Part shown: positions 45,301-56,171 of the stretch, in pieces
How positions within the stretch are numbered: position 1 is the first letter of the stretch
Layout: every line of letters starts with the position of its first letter
DNA from: Castanea sativa
Lineage: Eukaryota; Streptophyta; Magnoliopsida; Fagales; Fagaceae
Direction of reading: 5' to 3'
NCBI RefSeq assembly: GCF_040712315.1
Contig: NC_134014.1
Coordinates: 10,386,244-10,450,243 of the forward strand
Length of the DNA stretch: 64,000 bases
Notes under the pieces: generated by a model
What the model was told of the DNA's origin: nothing
Databases searched by the model: none
Seen by the model: only the letters and a program-made list of their open reading frames with translations
Made by a program: the position numbers and the translations under genes

Positions 45301-45550
45301 GCCGAGGTGGCTGCCTTCTCGGAACAATAGCTGGGTTGACATTTAGAATATGACAAATGAAGCTCGGATAGACACCTGGAGCTTCGTAAGGATCCCACAC
45401 AAAAACATCAATATTGTCCTTCAGAAATTCTAACAATTCGATCTTCTCTTGGCGTGGCAAAAGTATGCCGACTTGGAAGAACCTCTCTGGGTTATCAGCT
45501 ACTGGAAACTTCTCTAACTCCTCACAATGTGTCTCCTCTCCTGTCACCAT
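42335..45550 (-). pseudogene. Pol of gypsy element C (RT, two RNase H, integrase)
   Basis: RT is open from 45550 to 44567 with an intact YVDDM box at about 44850-44864 and the usual DLNKACPKDSFPMP and GLKNAGATYQR segments. After TGA (44567-44569) and TAG (44492-44494), 44458-42827 contains RNase H, a second RNase H (MYMDGAANQRGSGVG, NNEAEYEAVL), the integrase zinc domain (HEGICGSHTG, CDQCQ) and the core (WGLDIVGPF). A TAG at 42827-42829 separates the last integrase part with a GNGQVE-type Glu. All three stops sit where relatives have Gln or Arg codons (CAG or CGA), so each is a single C-to-T change. The second integrase Asp is Asn (SNNGVQF, 42917-42919). These are few lesions, but two enzymes are disabled. 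Confidence 0.85.
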
Positions 45551-45577
45551 CCCAGATGAACCAGGACCTGTTAACTG

Positions 45578-47590
45578 CTATAAATCTTTGGTGATTAAAG
45601 CCGAAGACTCGGCTTCTGTCTGATGCAGTACTGCAGCCGATATGCATTGCCTGGCCACCGATTGGCTGCCGAGAACTTCCTCAACATATTCCCCCGAGGG
45701 GAATTTAACTTTAACATGCAAAGTAGAGGAGACAGCTCCCAGAGCGTGCAGCCAAGGCCTAGCGAGGATGGCCGTGTATGGAGAGTACGCGTCAACCACG
45801 ATGAAGTCCACTTCAACCGTTTCTGAGCCGGATTGAACGGGCAAACGAATCTGGCCTTTCGGCACAACGGACCTCCCTTCAAAGATTATAAGTGGCGAGT
45901 CGTAAGGAGTAAGATCCTCCAGCTTCAATCTTAACCCCTTGAATAGATCAGGGTACATGATATCTGCACTGCTGCCCTGGTCTATCATCACCCTCCTCAC
46001 ATCATAGTTCCCTATCCTAAGCATAACTACAAGAGCATCGTTATGGGGTTGGATAGTCCCCACCTTATCCTCCTCAGAAAATCCTAAGACGGGCAAATTG
46101 AGCTTCAACCTTTTCAGCCTGCAGCTTGTATCCTCGGCCTGGGAATGGGAAACTGCCATCACCCTAGTGGGAGCCAAACCGGTCCTGCCAGGTGCAGTAA
46201 AAATAACATTAATTGTTCCTAAAGCCGGCCAAGATGAATTATTCATCTGATTGTTTGAACCAGATTGACTGCCCTGCCCGCTAGGTTGGCACAGGTGCTG
46301 CTTCAGTTTTCCTTCACTGACAAGCTGCTCCAAGTGGTTCCAAAGGGTCCGACAGTTCTCAGTAGTGTGGCCCACATCCTGGTGGTACTGGCAAAAGAGG
46401 TTCTGATTCCTCTTCGCAGGGTCTCCTGCCATCTTATCAGGCCATTTAAAGAAGGGTTCCCTACGAACTTTCTCCAGCAGCTGATGTACTGGTTCTCGAA
46501 ACACAGTGTTCACGGCCTGAGGTGCTGCCGAGGCGGACTGCCCAACGTAATCTCTCCTCGGCCTGTTATTGTGGTACCTGTCCGACCTGAAATCCCTTCT
46601 CTCCTGCGGGATAACCTTCTTCTTACCCTTTCCTTGCTGTTGGTCTTCCTCCACTCTCTTATACTCGTCAATACGGTCCATGAGGCGACGCACGCTGCGG
46701 ACGGGCTTCTTAGTCAAAGACTTTCTCAGGTTGTGATCAGTAGGAAGGCCTACCTTAAAGGTATTAAGCGCCACCTCATCAAAATCGCCATCTATTTCAT
46801 TAAACATCTCCCAATAACGGTCGGAGTATGCTTTCAACGTCTCTTCCTCCCTCATAGTCATGGATAACAGCGAGTGTAATGGCCGAGGGACTCTGCTGCA
46901 CGTAATGAACCGCGAAGCGAATGCTCTAGTAAGCTCCCCAAACGAACCTATAGACCCCGATTTAAGGCCGTTGAACCACCTCATAGCAACAGGTTCCAGG
47001 CTAGAGGGTAAAACTTTACACATCAAGGTCTCGTTGTGAGAGTGCACCGCCATCCTCTGGTTAAAGTGACTCACGTGCTCCACCAGATCAGTCCGGCCAT
47101 TGTAGATGGTAAAAGTGGGCTGGGTAAACCTCCTGGGAAGCCTTCCTTTCTCAATCCTCCGTGTAAATGGAGATTTAGAGAGTTGGTGCAACGCCCTACT
47201 CATGGCATCGTTGCCTAAGCCCCTAGAGTGAAGCTTCTTACGTCTGCGAGTTGGCTAGTCGTCCTCCTCACCGGAGGACGTTGCACTGGTGGGGGAGCGC
47301 GACCTCGAGCTGTAGCCACCTCCCCTATCCTCTTCTGAGGAAGGATTAGATGAGGACGGTGAAAACCTACGTTTAGCACGACGTAACTTTCTCTTCAAAC
47401 GATTGATTTCCTTCTGCATGGATTTAGAACCCTCCTCGTGGGTGGTGCTACCCCCACCATGAGTATGGCTAGTGCCGGGGTATTCTGTATGGACACTTCC
47501 CTCACGATCCCTCTGACGCTCAAGGCGCTCGAAACGATCCTCCGGTTGTGATCCCTGTGACTCTGCATGGTGAGAACCCAGGCCTACCAT
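45578..47590 (-). pseudogene. Gag and protease of gypsy element C
   Basis: An N-terminal Arg/Ser-rich part (47590-47255, 111 residues) is followed by a TAG at 47252-47254, then 541 open residues (47203-45578). These contain the Gag core (FTIYNGRTDLVEHVSHF, MREEETLKAYSDRY), a zinc-knuckle-like CQYHQDVGHTTENC and an aspartic protease with intact DQGSSADIM. The gag frame and the protease frame are fused, as is usual in this lineage. The reading frame is nearly complete, in keeping with the low LTR divergence. Confidence 0.82.
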
Positions 47591-47615
47591 AGTATCCCAA
47601 CTCCTTCTAGACTAG

Positions 47616-47637
47616 ATTTCCCACTGACGGCGCCAAT
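47616..47637 (-). other. Primer binding site of element C
   Basis: On the minus strand the sequence immediately inside the LTR reads TTGGCGCCGTCAGTGGGAAA, a tRNA-Asp-type primer site similar to that of element A. Confidence 0.7.
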
Positions 47638-48296
47638 TGTAAGTGCACAATTGCACCTGGACCCAAAGACAATCACGGGCTCAGGCCCAATGAGCCTTAA
47701 ACAATAAAATTTGTAGAGCGTGGGCTTAGAACCTAGGTTAGAAGTACTGGGAGCTTAACAACAGGCTGTTGTAAATAAACACAAGTAAATAACGAACGAT
47801 AATGATAAATGGATCTCCTCGGACTCGAGCCGAGGACTACCTCTTTTTTATTTCTCTTTCTTCCTTTAAGATTACAATTTCTTAATTTCTTTTTTTAGTT
47901 TTCTGATCCCCCCCTTTTATACTTCCTTCCCTGATACATTTTGAACAGTGACTAGAAGTTTCCACCTCACTGTTCAGGGGTCACCTCCCCATTAATGCGG
48001 CCAAGGAGGTAGGTGCAGAGCCTTTAATGCGGAGGTGGCAGCCTTTACTCTTGATATTTTCTTTAATACTGGTGCATCTAGAAGATTCAGGATATCCCCT
48101 TTTAACCACTGGTCTTTCCAGAGTTGTGCTTTGACCTTTATAATGAAACTTTGAATTCTCTAGGGCTTGTCCGAGGAGAAACTTGTCATCGGCTGTATCC
48201 TCGGACCCTCGGCGTATGGGCCAAATCATAGAGTTTAATCCTGGAGCAGGTCGGCCCTCTATGTTACAGCCCAATGGCCCATATGCTCACTTGGGT
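47638..48296 (-). repeat. 5' LTR of gypsy element C, outer end missing
   Basis: The inner end is intact (TGTAAGTGCAC on the plus strand). The outer end stops at CACTTGGGT and lacks about 17 bp (ending TCCCCACA) that both the other LTR and the solo LTR have. Confidence 0.8.
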
Positions 48297-49797
48297 TCTG
48301 AAGCATGGGAATGAATTTTGTTGCCAATTTGAGATGGGTGTTAGGAGTAAGAGGATGGTAGTTTAGGTAGTGCTTCTGAGATTGAATGGGAGAGTAATGG
48401 AATTGAAGTTGAACAGGACGAAAGAGGGAATCTTTGTTATTTATTAAGTTCCCAAAAATTCTTGCTGAAACTTAGGTTTCTTACAAGAACTTTATAATTG
48501 TTGTTGTTAGGTTAATCTTCTATTTTGTAACTAATTATCACATTTCTATGAAATATGATGTGGCAGTGGTATCTTCTGCATCGTCACATTTTAGCATCTT
48601 CCAACTTCTATGATTGGTGAGGGCATCTGCATTGGTGGTTGTTTCTTCACTGTGTTGGTATGCTTGACACAACAATACGTGATGGAAATGTATGGTACTG
48701 AGGACAACCCCAGAGATATGCTTACTATTTTGAAAGATAATGATAGATGATTCCAAGACACCTATGTCAATTAGGCTTGAGCTTCGTGGAGAAGAGGCAT
48801 TTATCGTGTGTGAAGATGTATGTGTGGATCATGTATAGCATGGTAGAAACACAATTATCGTACCTTTGTTTAGCTTCTAAAATCAATACATTATGGTTTT
48901 TTCTCAAAATATGTAAAATTTTGTTTTGTCTTATTAAAAAGTTTATTCTTAAATTTCATTTGAGATGAAAGTTAAAATTGAGTAGCCTTTTTAATTTATC
49001 TTTATCCTTTTTTGAATCAAATGTGTTTATAACTAATTGTACCATTGAAGGTAAACATATATAACTTTTGCTAACTATATTGTGCATCGTATGAGTTAGC
49101 GACTAGTATGTGTGTGTGTATATATATATACATATATGTATATATGTATATATATAACCAAAACTTTTGAAACTCTCACAATTTTTCACATCAACACAAT
49201 ATTTAAATAAAATTATTATTTTATTTAATATTTTTGTTTAGTCCAAACTTAATAAGGAGTAAAACTCTATCTTTCTAACAAGTCTAACTTAACTTAAACT
49301 CAAACTTATCATTGTCATTTTTTTAAAAACAAAATTATTTTTGTTTAATCTAAACTTAATAGAGAATGAAACTCTTTAACAAGTCCAACTTTAACTCAAA
49401 CTCACACATTGATAATTGTCTCCAAATTTGCAAGGTTAATCATGAACACCACAAAAATAAAGCAAACCCCAATATATTTTTTTTTAAAGCTGAGTAAAGA
49501 TATGAGCTCTTCTTATGTTATTTTCTTCTCCTCTACTTTGTTTAAAAAAAATTATTTTTAGTTTTTCGTGTATTTTTTATGGTTAAGTGTAGAAAAGGGA
49601 TTTCGTGGTTTGAAATTTCAAACATCATGAGGTGTATGTGAATGTATTATAGTTTTTATTTTATTTTTTGTTGAGAGTTGAGAGAAATTCCGAAATGTTT
49701 TATTATGAATAGGATTGGGATTGGCGTCATCATGGGACCCATTGTAAGGGTGTGGACTGTGCTAGCTTTTTTTTTTTTTTTTGTCATGTGATGGTTC

Positions 49798-49874
<77 letters not shown>

Positions 49875-50880
49875 GAAACCTTTAACTTTTTATTGAATTC
49901 TTCAAAACTTTCCACATTATTATCATTTTTTTAAAATAAAATTATTTTTATTTAGTTCAAATTTAACAAGAAGTGAAACTCTATCTCTTTAACAAGTCCA
50001 ACTTAAACTCAAATGTTGATAATTTATCTCCAAATTTGTGAGGTTAATCATGAACATTATAAATAAAAAAAATTATTTATGGTTTTCATGTATTTTTTTA
50101 AAAGTAATTTTCATATATGAATCACCAAACTCTTTTTAGCCCTTTTTTACAAGATAAAAAAGTTTGTAATAATTGAAATTTAAGGCTGCTACTACTACAT
50201 ATGTCTTTGTTTCACCTCACAATATGAAAGTCTGTTAATTTCTTGGGCAGAAAGCTTATAAACAATATATTAAGAGGAGATTTGACTCTCATTATTTCAA
50301 TGTGAGCTCCTGCTCAATATTTTTTAGCATGAGCCACATGCTAATAAGGTTTGTTTAAAGTTTAGATCCATTAAAATTTAAAACTTATTGCTTTTATGGA
50401 TTCGTGTACTTTTCTTCCTTTTCTTATATTTCTCTTTTGAATAGTCATATTTTTTTTTTAATTGTTTCAATAACTTATTCTTTAATTATATATATTTTTG
50501 GTATTTTGAAGTTTGAACATCTGAATTTGTATAGTCACACACACACACACACAAATATTATCTATAATTTGTAAGTTTTGAATCTTTTAATTCATTTCAA
50601 TAGTTATAACTATTGATTATTCTTTTGAATGTAACCCATTTTTTTCTTATATTTCTCTATTGGTTAGTCATATATATTTTGTTTTGTTTCAATAATTTCT
50701 AATCTTTAATATTTTTTGGTCTTTTAGAAGTTTTAATATCTAAATTTTTGAGTTATTTTTTTGTAATTACTGAAACTATTTGCCAAATTTTTTGTGAGTT
50801 ATTGCACATTCAAATAATGACTTCTTCATCAAATTGTAATACCAATTGAAGTCATATCGGAATAAATCATGCAATAGTGT
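48297..50880. other. AT-rich DNA right of element C, no recognised gene
   Basis: No coding family is recognised. Three degenerate copies of a block with AACAAGTCCAACTT, AAACTCAAA and CTCCAAATTTGYRAGGTTAATCATGAACA occur at about 49160-49330, 49330-49460 and 49880-50060. Microsatellites lie at 49110-49157, 49800-49871 and 50536-50553. Confidence 0.5.
49800..49871. repeat. (AT)n microsatellite
   Basis: About 36 uninterrupted AT units. Confidence 0.95.
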
Positions 50881-50888
50881 AGTTTCTT

Positions 50889-50944
50889 AGTCGTTCCCTA
50901 AGCTTGGGGACACAATAGTCGATTTAAATCATGCAATAGTCGAT
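50889..50944. other. Filler DNA junction made of small templated pieces
   Basis: TCGTTCCCTAAGCT (the gene's last codons) is followed directly by TGGGGACACAA (from 40-50 bp earlier in the gene). CATGCAATAGT and AGTCGATTTAAA each then occur twice, before the real gene 3' end begins at 50945. Such patchwork is the known product of end joining with template switching. Confidence 0.65.
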
Positions 50945-51030
50945 TTAAAGTACATTGGGGACACAACTGTTGGGGGTAATCTTAAAATTTCCGACATTGT
51001 TCCAGTGGGATTTCATGTCGTTCCCTAAGC
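50945..51030 (+). pseudogene. 3' end of disrupted phylloplanin-like copy 3
   Basis: The last 28 codons of the gene with stop, identical over 115 bp (50945-51059) to 2383-2497 of copy 1, including AATAAA. Copy 2 differs at several positions over the same stretch. The rest of the gene is absent, and its promoter is 18 kb to the left at 32784-32910. The 3' flank that follows (51060 onward) is collinear with units 1, 2 and 4. Confidence 0.85.
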
Positions 51031-51059
51031 TCGTGCAATAAAAGCATAAGATGACTAAT

Positions 51060-51717
51060 ATTTTGCATTTTTCTTCCCAAGTACTCTTAATGGTCTCTTT
51101 AATTTATGAATATGAACTACTTTGCAGTAATTAATAAAGGGTTTGTCACATCAAAAATATTAATAAATAAAGGGTTTCTCTCACATAATAACAACAACAA
51201 CAAATGAAAAGCTTTATCTAAACTTGTTTAAAAAATATTGAGTTGTTTCTGGGAAAGCACTAAGTTTGGCACTATCATTAAAAAAAATTAATATGGCTAT
51301 ATATTTTGAAAATTTAATTGATGGATTGTATGTTCTTTATTTTCTTAACATGCATGTCAAATTAAGCGTCAAATGAATGTTATTTACTGTTCAATCTATA
51401 AATTTATTTTTTATGCATAATTTTATATTACAAAAACTTAAAATTTAAATATTTGATTAAAACCATAGCTATCGATCTTTAATCTTCTAGAAATTTTACA
51501 AGTATAGATGATATAAGAAGAAAATGTAATGTAATGACAGATTAGTTCACATCCAATAAAAAGATATTGTGTATAATTATATCCAAACTTTATCTGTGAG
51601 GAAATAACAAATTTTCTCAACAATTTGAAATATTCTTCAATTAGCCTATCTTCTTACACACGTGCAATTAAAGAAAATTAAATTTCAAATTATAGTGGAT
51701 CTATGTGAGGTTGCTAT
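51060..51717. other. 3' flank of unit 3
   Basis: Collinear with 14190-14880 and 2500-3430. It contains ACAACAACAAC at about 51190-51202 where the other units have an (AAT)n tract. No gene is seen. Confidence 0.6.
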
Positions 51718-51920
51718 GGGTCCATTTAGATACTGCTTATTTTGCTAAAAATTGAAAATTGAAAACTGAAAATAATAAATAATAATAATAATAAAGTTAC
51801 TATTCACAAAATTTATACTGTTCACATGCCTAAATGCACTGTTCATGGACCATGAACAGTGCAAGAGGCACTCAGCTAAAAAAAAAAAAATGGCCATAGA
51901 CGCACTAACCAAACAAACAC
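51718..51920. mobile_element. 203-bp MITE with internal palindrome
   Basis: Absent from unit 2 at the equivalent site (about 14880-14890). It starts GGGTCCATTTAGATACTGC and ends CCAAACAAACAC, and the ends are partly inverted. TAT flanks both sides. In the middle, GCACTGTTCATGG and CCATGAACAGTGC form a perfect palindrome (51838-51864). Confidence 0.65.
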
Positions 51921-52147
51921 TATACGTGCGGAGTAGTAAGCTAATTTTGGAATATTGTGAACTTCTATTTGTCATATAAAACGATTATCTTATCATAGTT
52001 TTTTAAGGTAAATTAAAGTGCATTAAATGCTTTATTGTTATCACGGTTATTTCAAGTCAAACTTTGCACATATATCAATGTTCATTAAATGTTTTATTAA
52101 ATAATATTTCTATGCATTTAAAATGGGAAGTCAAGTTGGGATATTAA

Positions 52148-52294
52148 GGGGTTGTATGGTAGTGCATTTTAAAGTTTAAACAACATTTTTCAAGGTTTAA
52201 ACAACATTATATATTTTTTCATATATTTTTTCATCCACACGTATTTTTAAAAAATACAAACAACATTATTAAAACAACACTACCAAACGGACCC
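52148..52294. mobile_element. 147-bp Tourist-like (PIF/Harbinger) MITE
   Basis: TIRs are GGGGTTGTATGGTAGTG at the left and, on the opposite strand, GGGTCCGTTTGGTAGTG at the right. It is flanked by TAA at 52145-52147 and 52295-52297, the usual 3-bp PIF/Harbinger target. Unit 2 lacks the insert (around 15105). Confidence 0.75.
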
Positions 52295-52732
52295 TAAAGT
52301 TATTGAATGTATATTGGGATTGGTTAGAAAGAATGTGGTTTGTATGTTGATTTGTCCGCCATAGGGTCAATATCCGGCATATTTCTTGCCCTTTGAGTTA
52401 AAGGAAATTTCCACCCACGATTGATGGGTAGCCCGCTTCTCAAAAAAATATATATTCAAAAAAGCACACATAATTAAAATAAATTTGTGCATGCAAACCA
52501 ATGAATCATTAATAAATATAATATTTTTTTATTCAAAAAAAAAAAAATATATATATATATATATATATTATAGCTCATAATTGAGAATTTACTATTTTTA
52601 GCATGTGCCCTTAAGACACACTTATTAACAACAACAACAATAATAATAAAATCATTAGTTTTTCACAAAAACAAAACTGATATCACAAAGTAATAACTCT
52701 TTTTTTTTTAATGACCACGACGTAATAGTCAT
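52295..52732. other. Continuation of unit 3 flank, no gene
   Basis: Matches 15105-15310 of unit 2. It includes an (AT)n tract at about 52546-52568 and short AAC/AAT runs. Confidence 0.5.
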
Positions 52733-53456
52733 TGTGGGGAATAAAAGGACTCAAATGGGCATATGGGCCTGTGGACTGTAGCATGGAGGGTCGACCTGCC
52801 CCAAAATTGAACTCTACGAATTGGCCAATACGCACAGGATACAAGGGTGCAGCCGAGGACGAGCTTCTCCTCGGACAAACCCAAGAGAATTCAAAACTTC
52901 ATTATGAAGGTCAAAGCACAACTCTAGAAAGACTAATGGTTAAAGGAGGAAACCCTGAACCTTCTCGATACACCAGTGTTAAGGAAAATATCTAGAGCAA
53001 AGGCTGCCACCTCCACATTAAAGACTCTGCACCTACCTCTCTGGCCGCATTAATGGGGAAGTGACCCCTGAACAGTAGGGCAGAAACTTCTAGTCAGGGT
53101 CCCAAAGGGCATCTAAAAAAGGGGTATTTAAGGGGGAGGAATGCAAAAGGAGAGGGGATCCTTTTCTCTCTCTCGCTTACTCTCTCTCTCTAAAGAAAAA
53201 GAAAAGAAATTAAGGGTTGTAACCTGTAAGAAAGAAAGAAAAATAATAAAGAAGTAGTCCTCGGCTCGAGTCCGAGGAGATCCATTTGCAATTATCGTTC
53301 GTTATTTACCTGTATTTGTTTATAAAAGCCTGTTATCAAGCTCCCAGCACTTCTAACCTAGGTTTCAAGCCCACACTCTACAAATTTTATTGTTCAAGGC
53401 TCATTGGGCCTGAGCCCATAATCTTCTTTGAGTCCAGGTGCAATTGTGCACTTACA
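52733..53456 (+). mobile_element. Solo LTR of the element C family with 5-bp TSD
   Basis: 724 bp, TGTGGGGAAT...GCACTTACA, with GTCAT at 52728-52732 and 53457-53461. It aligns end to end with the LTRs of element C in reverse orientation. No internal sequence is present, so it is most likely the product of recombination between the two LTRs of a once complete copy. Confidence 0.88.
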
Positions 53457-53461
53457 GTCAT

Positions 53462-53699
53462 CATACAATGATACAAGTGTAAAGCATTAAGGCTTCACAT
53501 GATTAATATTGTCAAATTTCATAACATTTATCCAAGTCTGATTAAAGGCTTTCAATGAAAAAGATTTCCCAAATAACAAAAGCCACGATAATTGTTAGAA
53601 ATTTTTAAATAATCAAATAAATCATAAAATCTATTATCAAAGGGTTAACTACTTCTTCTTTCTTTGATGAAAAGGGGGTTAAATACTTAAATCAACGTA
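53462..53699. other. Unit flank, no gene
   Basis: From about 53535 it is collinear with 3435-3615 of unit 1 (GGCTTTCAATGA, AAGATTTCCCAAATAAC). Confidence 0.55.
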
Positions 53700-53707
53700 A
53701 TGCATAT

Positions 53708-53873
53708 ATATATATATATATACTTTTTTTTTTATACAAGATGGAACTTCTACACTAGTCTAATTAATGTATATATATATGTGTGTGAAACTCTTTTCTG
53801 GAGACTTGAACCCCATCCATTGTCCCCCACATCCCACAATTCTTATACTTACGCATAAGAATTGGCAATTCTT
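53708..53873 (-). mobile_element. tRNA-derived SINE-like insertion with target duplication
   Basis: Unit 1 reads straight through the equivalent site (about 3608-3620). Here 166 bp are inserted between two copies of ATGCATAT (53700-53707 and 53874-53881). On the minus strand it contains GGGTTCAAGTCTCC, a good RNA polymerase III B box, and ends in an A-run and A/T tail (plus-strand T-run at 53723-53732). The A box is not clear. Confidence 0.6.
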
Positions 53874-53881
53874 ATGCATAT

Positions 53882-54560
53882 TAAATTTTTAATACTTCAT
53901 AAAAAAAAAAAATTTTTTTGAGTGAGTGAATAAATGTGATTAATTGAAGGTAAGTACAAACTTGGGTAATGCCTTCATTTGGCTATGCCTTTAGAGAAGT
54001 TCAAGGGAAAATATAAGATCCACCTTTAGACAGTGAGAATGGCTTTTGGTTGTTGGATGTTCGAGAGAGTGACAATCTTTAGTGACAGGTTTCATGGCTG
54101 GTTGAGACAATTTAGTTTGATGTCGATTTGGAAAGTTAATTAACCAAAATTCCCTTGGTTTTCTTTTCTAATTAGTCCCTTCCAAAACAGCTAACTATAA
54201 GATATTCAATTAGTTGCAAATAAAAGATGGCGGCCAAGCATTTAACTAATAGTCGAAGGCAATTCGACTGAAAATTATGGTAATACAACATGTTTTTAGA
54301 GTAGGCTTAACGAATGTAATTAACTTGTATTTGCTCATTAGCGTATGGATGTAGCAAGTGCTCTAAGCCGCCCACTTTTCGAATTTTCTCTTGGGCCCAT
54401 GAGTGAGCTTTTAGAGGTAAGCAAAACCAAAAACAAATCTCTTTCGCTCTATCTAAAGTCCAAACTATTAATTTTTATTTTGTGTAACAGTGATCTCTAA
54501 CTTCACTCTCACATGATGGATTCCACATGTGAATGACTTACTCTTACGTAGGTGAGGTGT
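53882..54560. other. Unit flank collinear with unit 1, no gene
   Basis: Matches about 3620-4283 almost throughout, for example AATGCCTTCATTTGGCTATG and GATCCACCTTTAG. Confidence 0.6.
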
Positions 54561-55640
54561 TACGCATATATCGCGATATACATAATACCACCTCCCAAAC
54601 CACTCTTCTAATGATTTTCTTTGGTAGACCATGTGCCACAGATGTAGAAAAAAAAAATCCAAATATCACTTGAAATTGCTAATACCATTTGGGTTGCCCA
54701 ATATTGGGTTAGAAAAAATGGGCTTGGCAGGGGTTTTTTTTAGCACTCCAGGCTCCATCACAGCACAGGAAGCCGACTGAGCCATGAGCCCATGATTGCA
54801 TGGAGAAAATGAAGCACGCCCACCCACCATATATGTGGTATATAATTGGATTTGGATCCTCCATCATATGTAAATCATATAGATCTCTAAAACAATATAG
54901 TCTCAACAAAAAAAATTGTAACTCATATAAAGTTTAATTATGAATTCAAGTATTTTTCATTAAAAAAAATAAATCAAAGTATAACTTAAACCCACATCTA
55001 AATAAATATGTAAATTATTATAAAATATAACAAGATATATATGACAATCCTAAAACCACATATTAAAGATTTGAAAAAACCACACCCCCATGCTCCATTT
55101 CCATTGTACATTATGGTATGTATCAGACACAACATTGGTCAACTATATTGTTATGATGCTCATACTATAATAATTGCTTGTGCTCTCTCGTATCCTATTA
55201 AATTTATAATTTTTTTCTTCCACGACTGTTAATAAGGTGTATTGTGATTTGTATATGATAAAAGTATTGTTAATATTATTTCTAAACAATTTATGATGTA
55301 CTAATTATAATTTGCCACCTCAATAAGTTATGATTTTTTTTTTGTTTATCTATCATTTCTTTTATATTATTATTATTATTATTATTATAGCTGAAAATTC
55401 TTCACTAACTTTGCCTATTAACCTACTTGTATTCTCCTTCTATACACACATGCATGAATTGATAATACATTTTGATTTGCGTCAACCATTGTAAGCAGAT
55501 ATACACAAATGCATAAATACATTTACATCTTTATTATTTAGTATTGTATCTCAACATTGATAAATAAATATATAAAATATAACATAAATATGGTAATCCT
55601 TTAATTTCTTTTTCTTTTTTTTTAAAGAATCAATATATGT
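54561..55640. other. Distal flank of unit 3 and 5' flank of unit 4, no gene
   Basis: 54748-54865 repeats 15328-15442. About 55175-55600 is the 5' flank shared with unit 1, with (ATT)n at about 55366-55390 and TTGATTTGCGTCAA at about 55470. A second, diverged copy of the CCTAAAACCACA promoter block lies at 55048. Confidence 0.55.
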
Positions 55641-55821
55641 GATAATCCAAAACCACCTATTAGGGGTTACAAAACCACATCCTAGTTGACCATGGTTCTA
55701 GACAAAACCACTGGTAATCCTTATTTGTAATAGTTGCTTGTGCTTTCTCATATAGTATAAATTGGTCCCAATGCCTAGCATTTTAGCAAGTCAATTATAA
55801 GAGACTAATGGTAAAATAACC
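55641..55821 (+). promoter_or_regulatory. Promoter of phylloplanin-like copy 4
   Basis: TATAAAT at 55756-55762, about 60 bp before the ATG. The upstream block reads CCAAAACCACCTATTAGG, a weakened form of the inverted repeat intact in copies 1 and 2. Confidence 0.55.
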
Positions 55822-56171
55822 ATGGCAATGAAAGTAACTCTCTTTGTTTCCCTTATGGTTGCTGCTCTAGCAATTCCAATATCTGGAGTCCAAGCCTTGG
55901 GTTATGATATTCTCATCTACGGCACTGTGTATTGCCCAAGCAGCAGCAGTATAGGTGCCCATGGTATCAACAAACGGCCGTTTTCCCGAGTAAGTTTGTT
56001 CAAGTTAATTATTTTACTTGCATAGTTCCCATTTTTTATGTTCTGAAAATATCTAAGAAATTTTCGTTACACCATGACTATATATACACTTTTTTTTTTT
56101 TTTTTTTGTCTCAACTATATATATGGTACTTTTGCAGCCTAACCATGGTTTTTTTTTTTTTTTTTTTTTTA

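Larger units (their letters stand above)
37309..48296 (-). mobile_element. Gypsy-type LTR retrotransposon C (Tat-like lineage), 11.0 kb
   Basis: Element direction is right to left: 5' LTR 47638-48296, primer site, gag and protease, RT, RNase H, second RNase H, integrase, a 5 x 151-bp repeat array, opposite-strand spliced ORF (38437-40950), 3' LTR 37309-37929. It is the best preserved of the three gypsy elements: long open frames and LTRs that differ at only about 18 of 620 positions by eye. Both outer LTR ends are missing, so there is no target duplication. A solo LTR of the same family with complete ends lies at 52733-53456 in the opposite orientation. Confidence 0.88.

Noticed and set aside
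48538..48756. 72-codon minus-strand open frame right of element C
   Set aside because: No start context, no homologous family recognised, and stops are close on both sides.
49752..49934. 60-codon open frame with a Tyr-Ile repeat
   Set aside because: It is translation of the (AT)n microsatellite.
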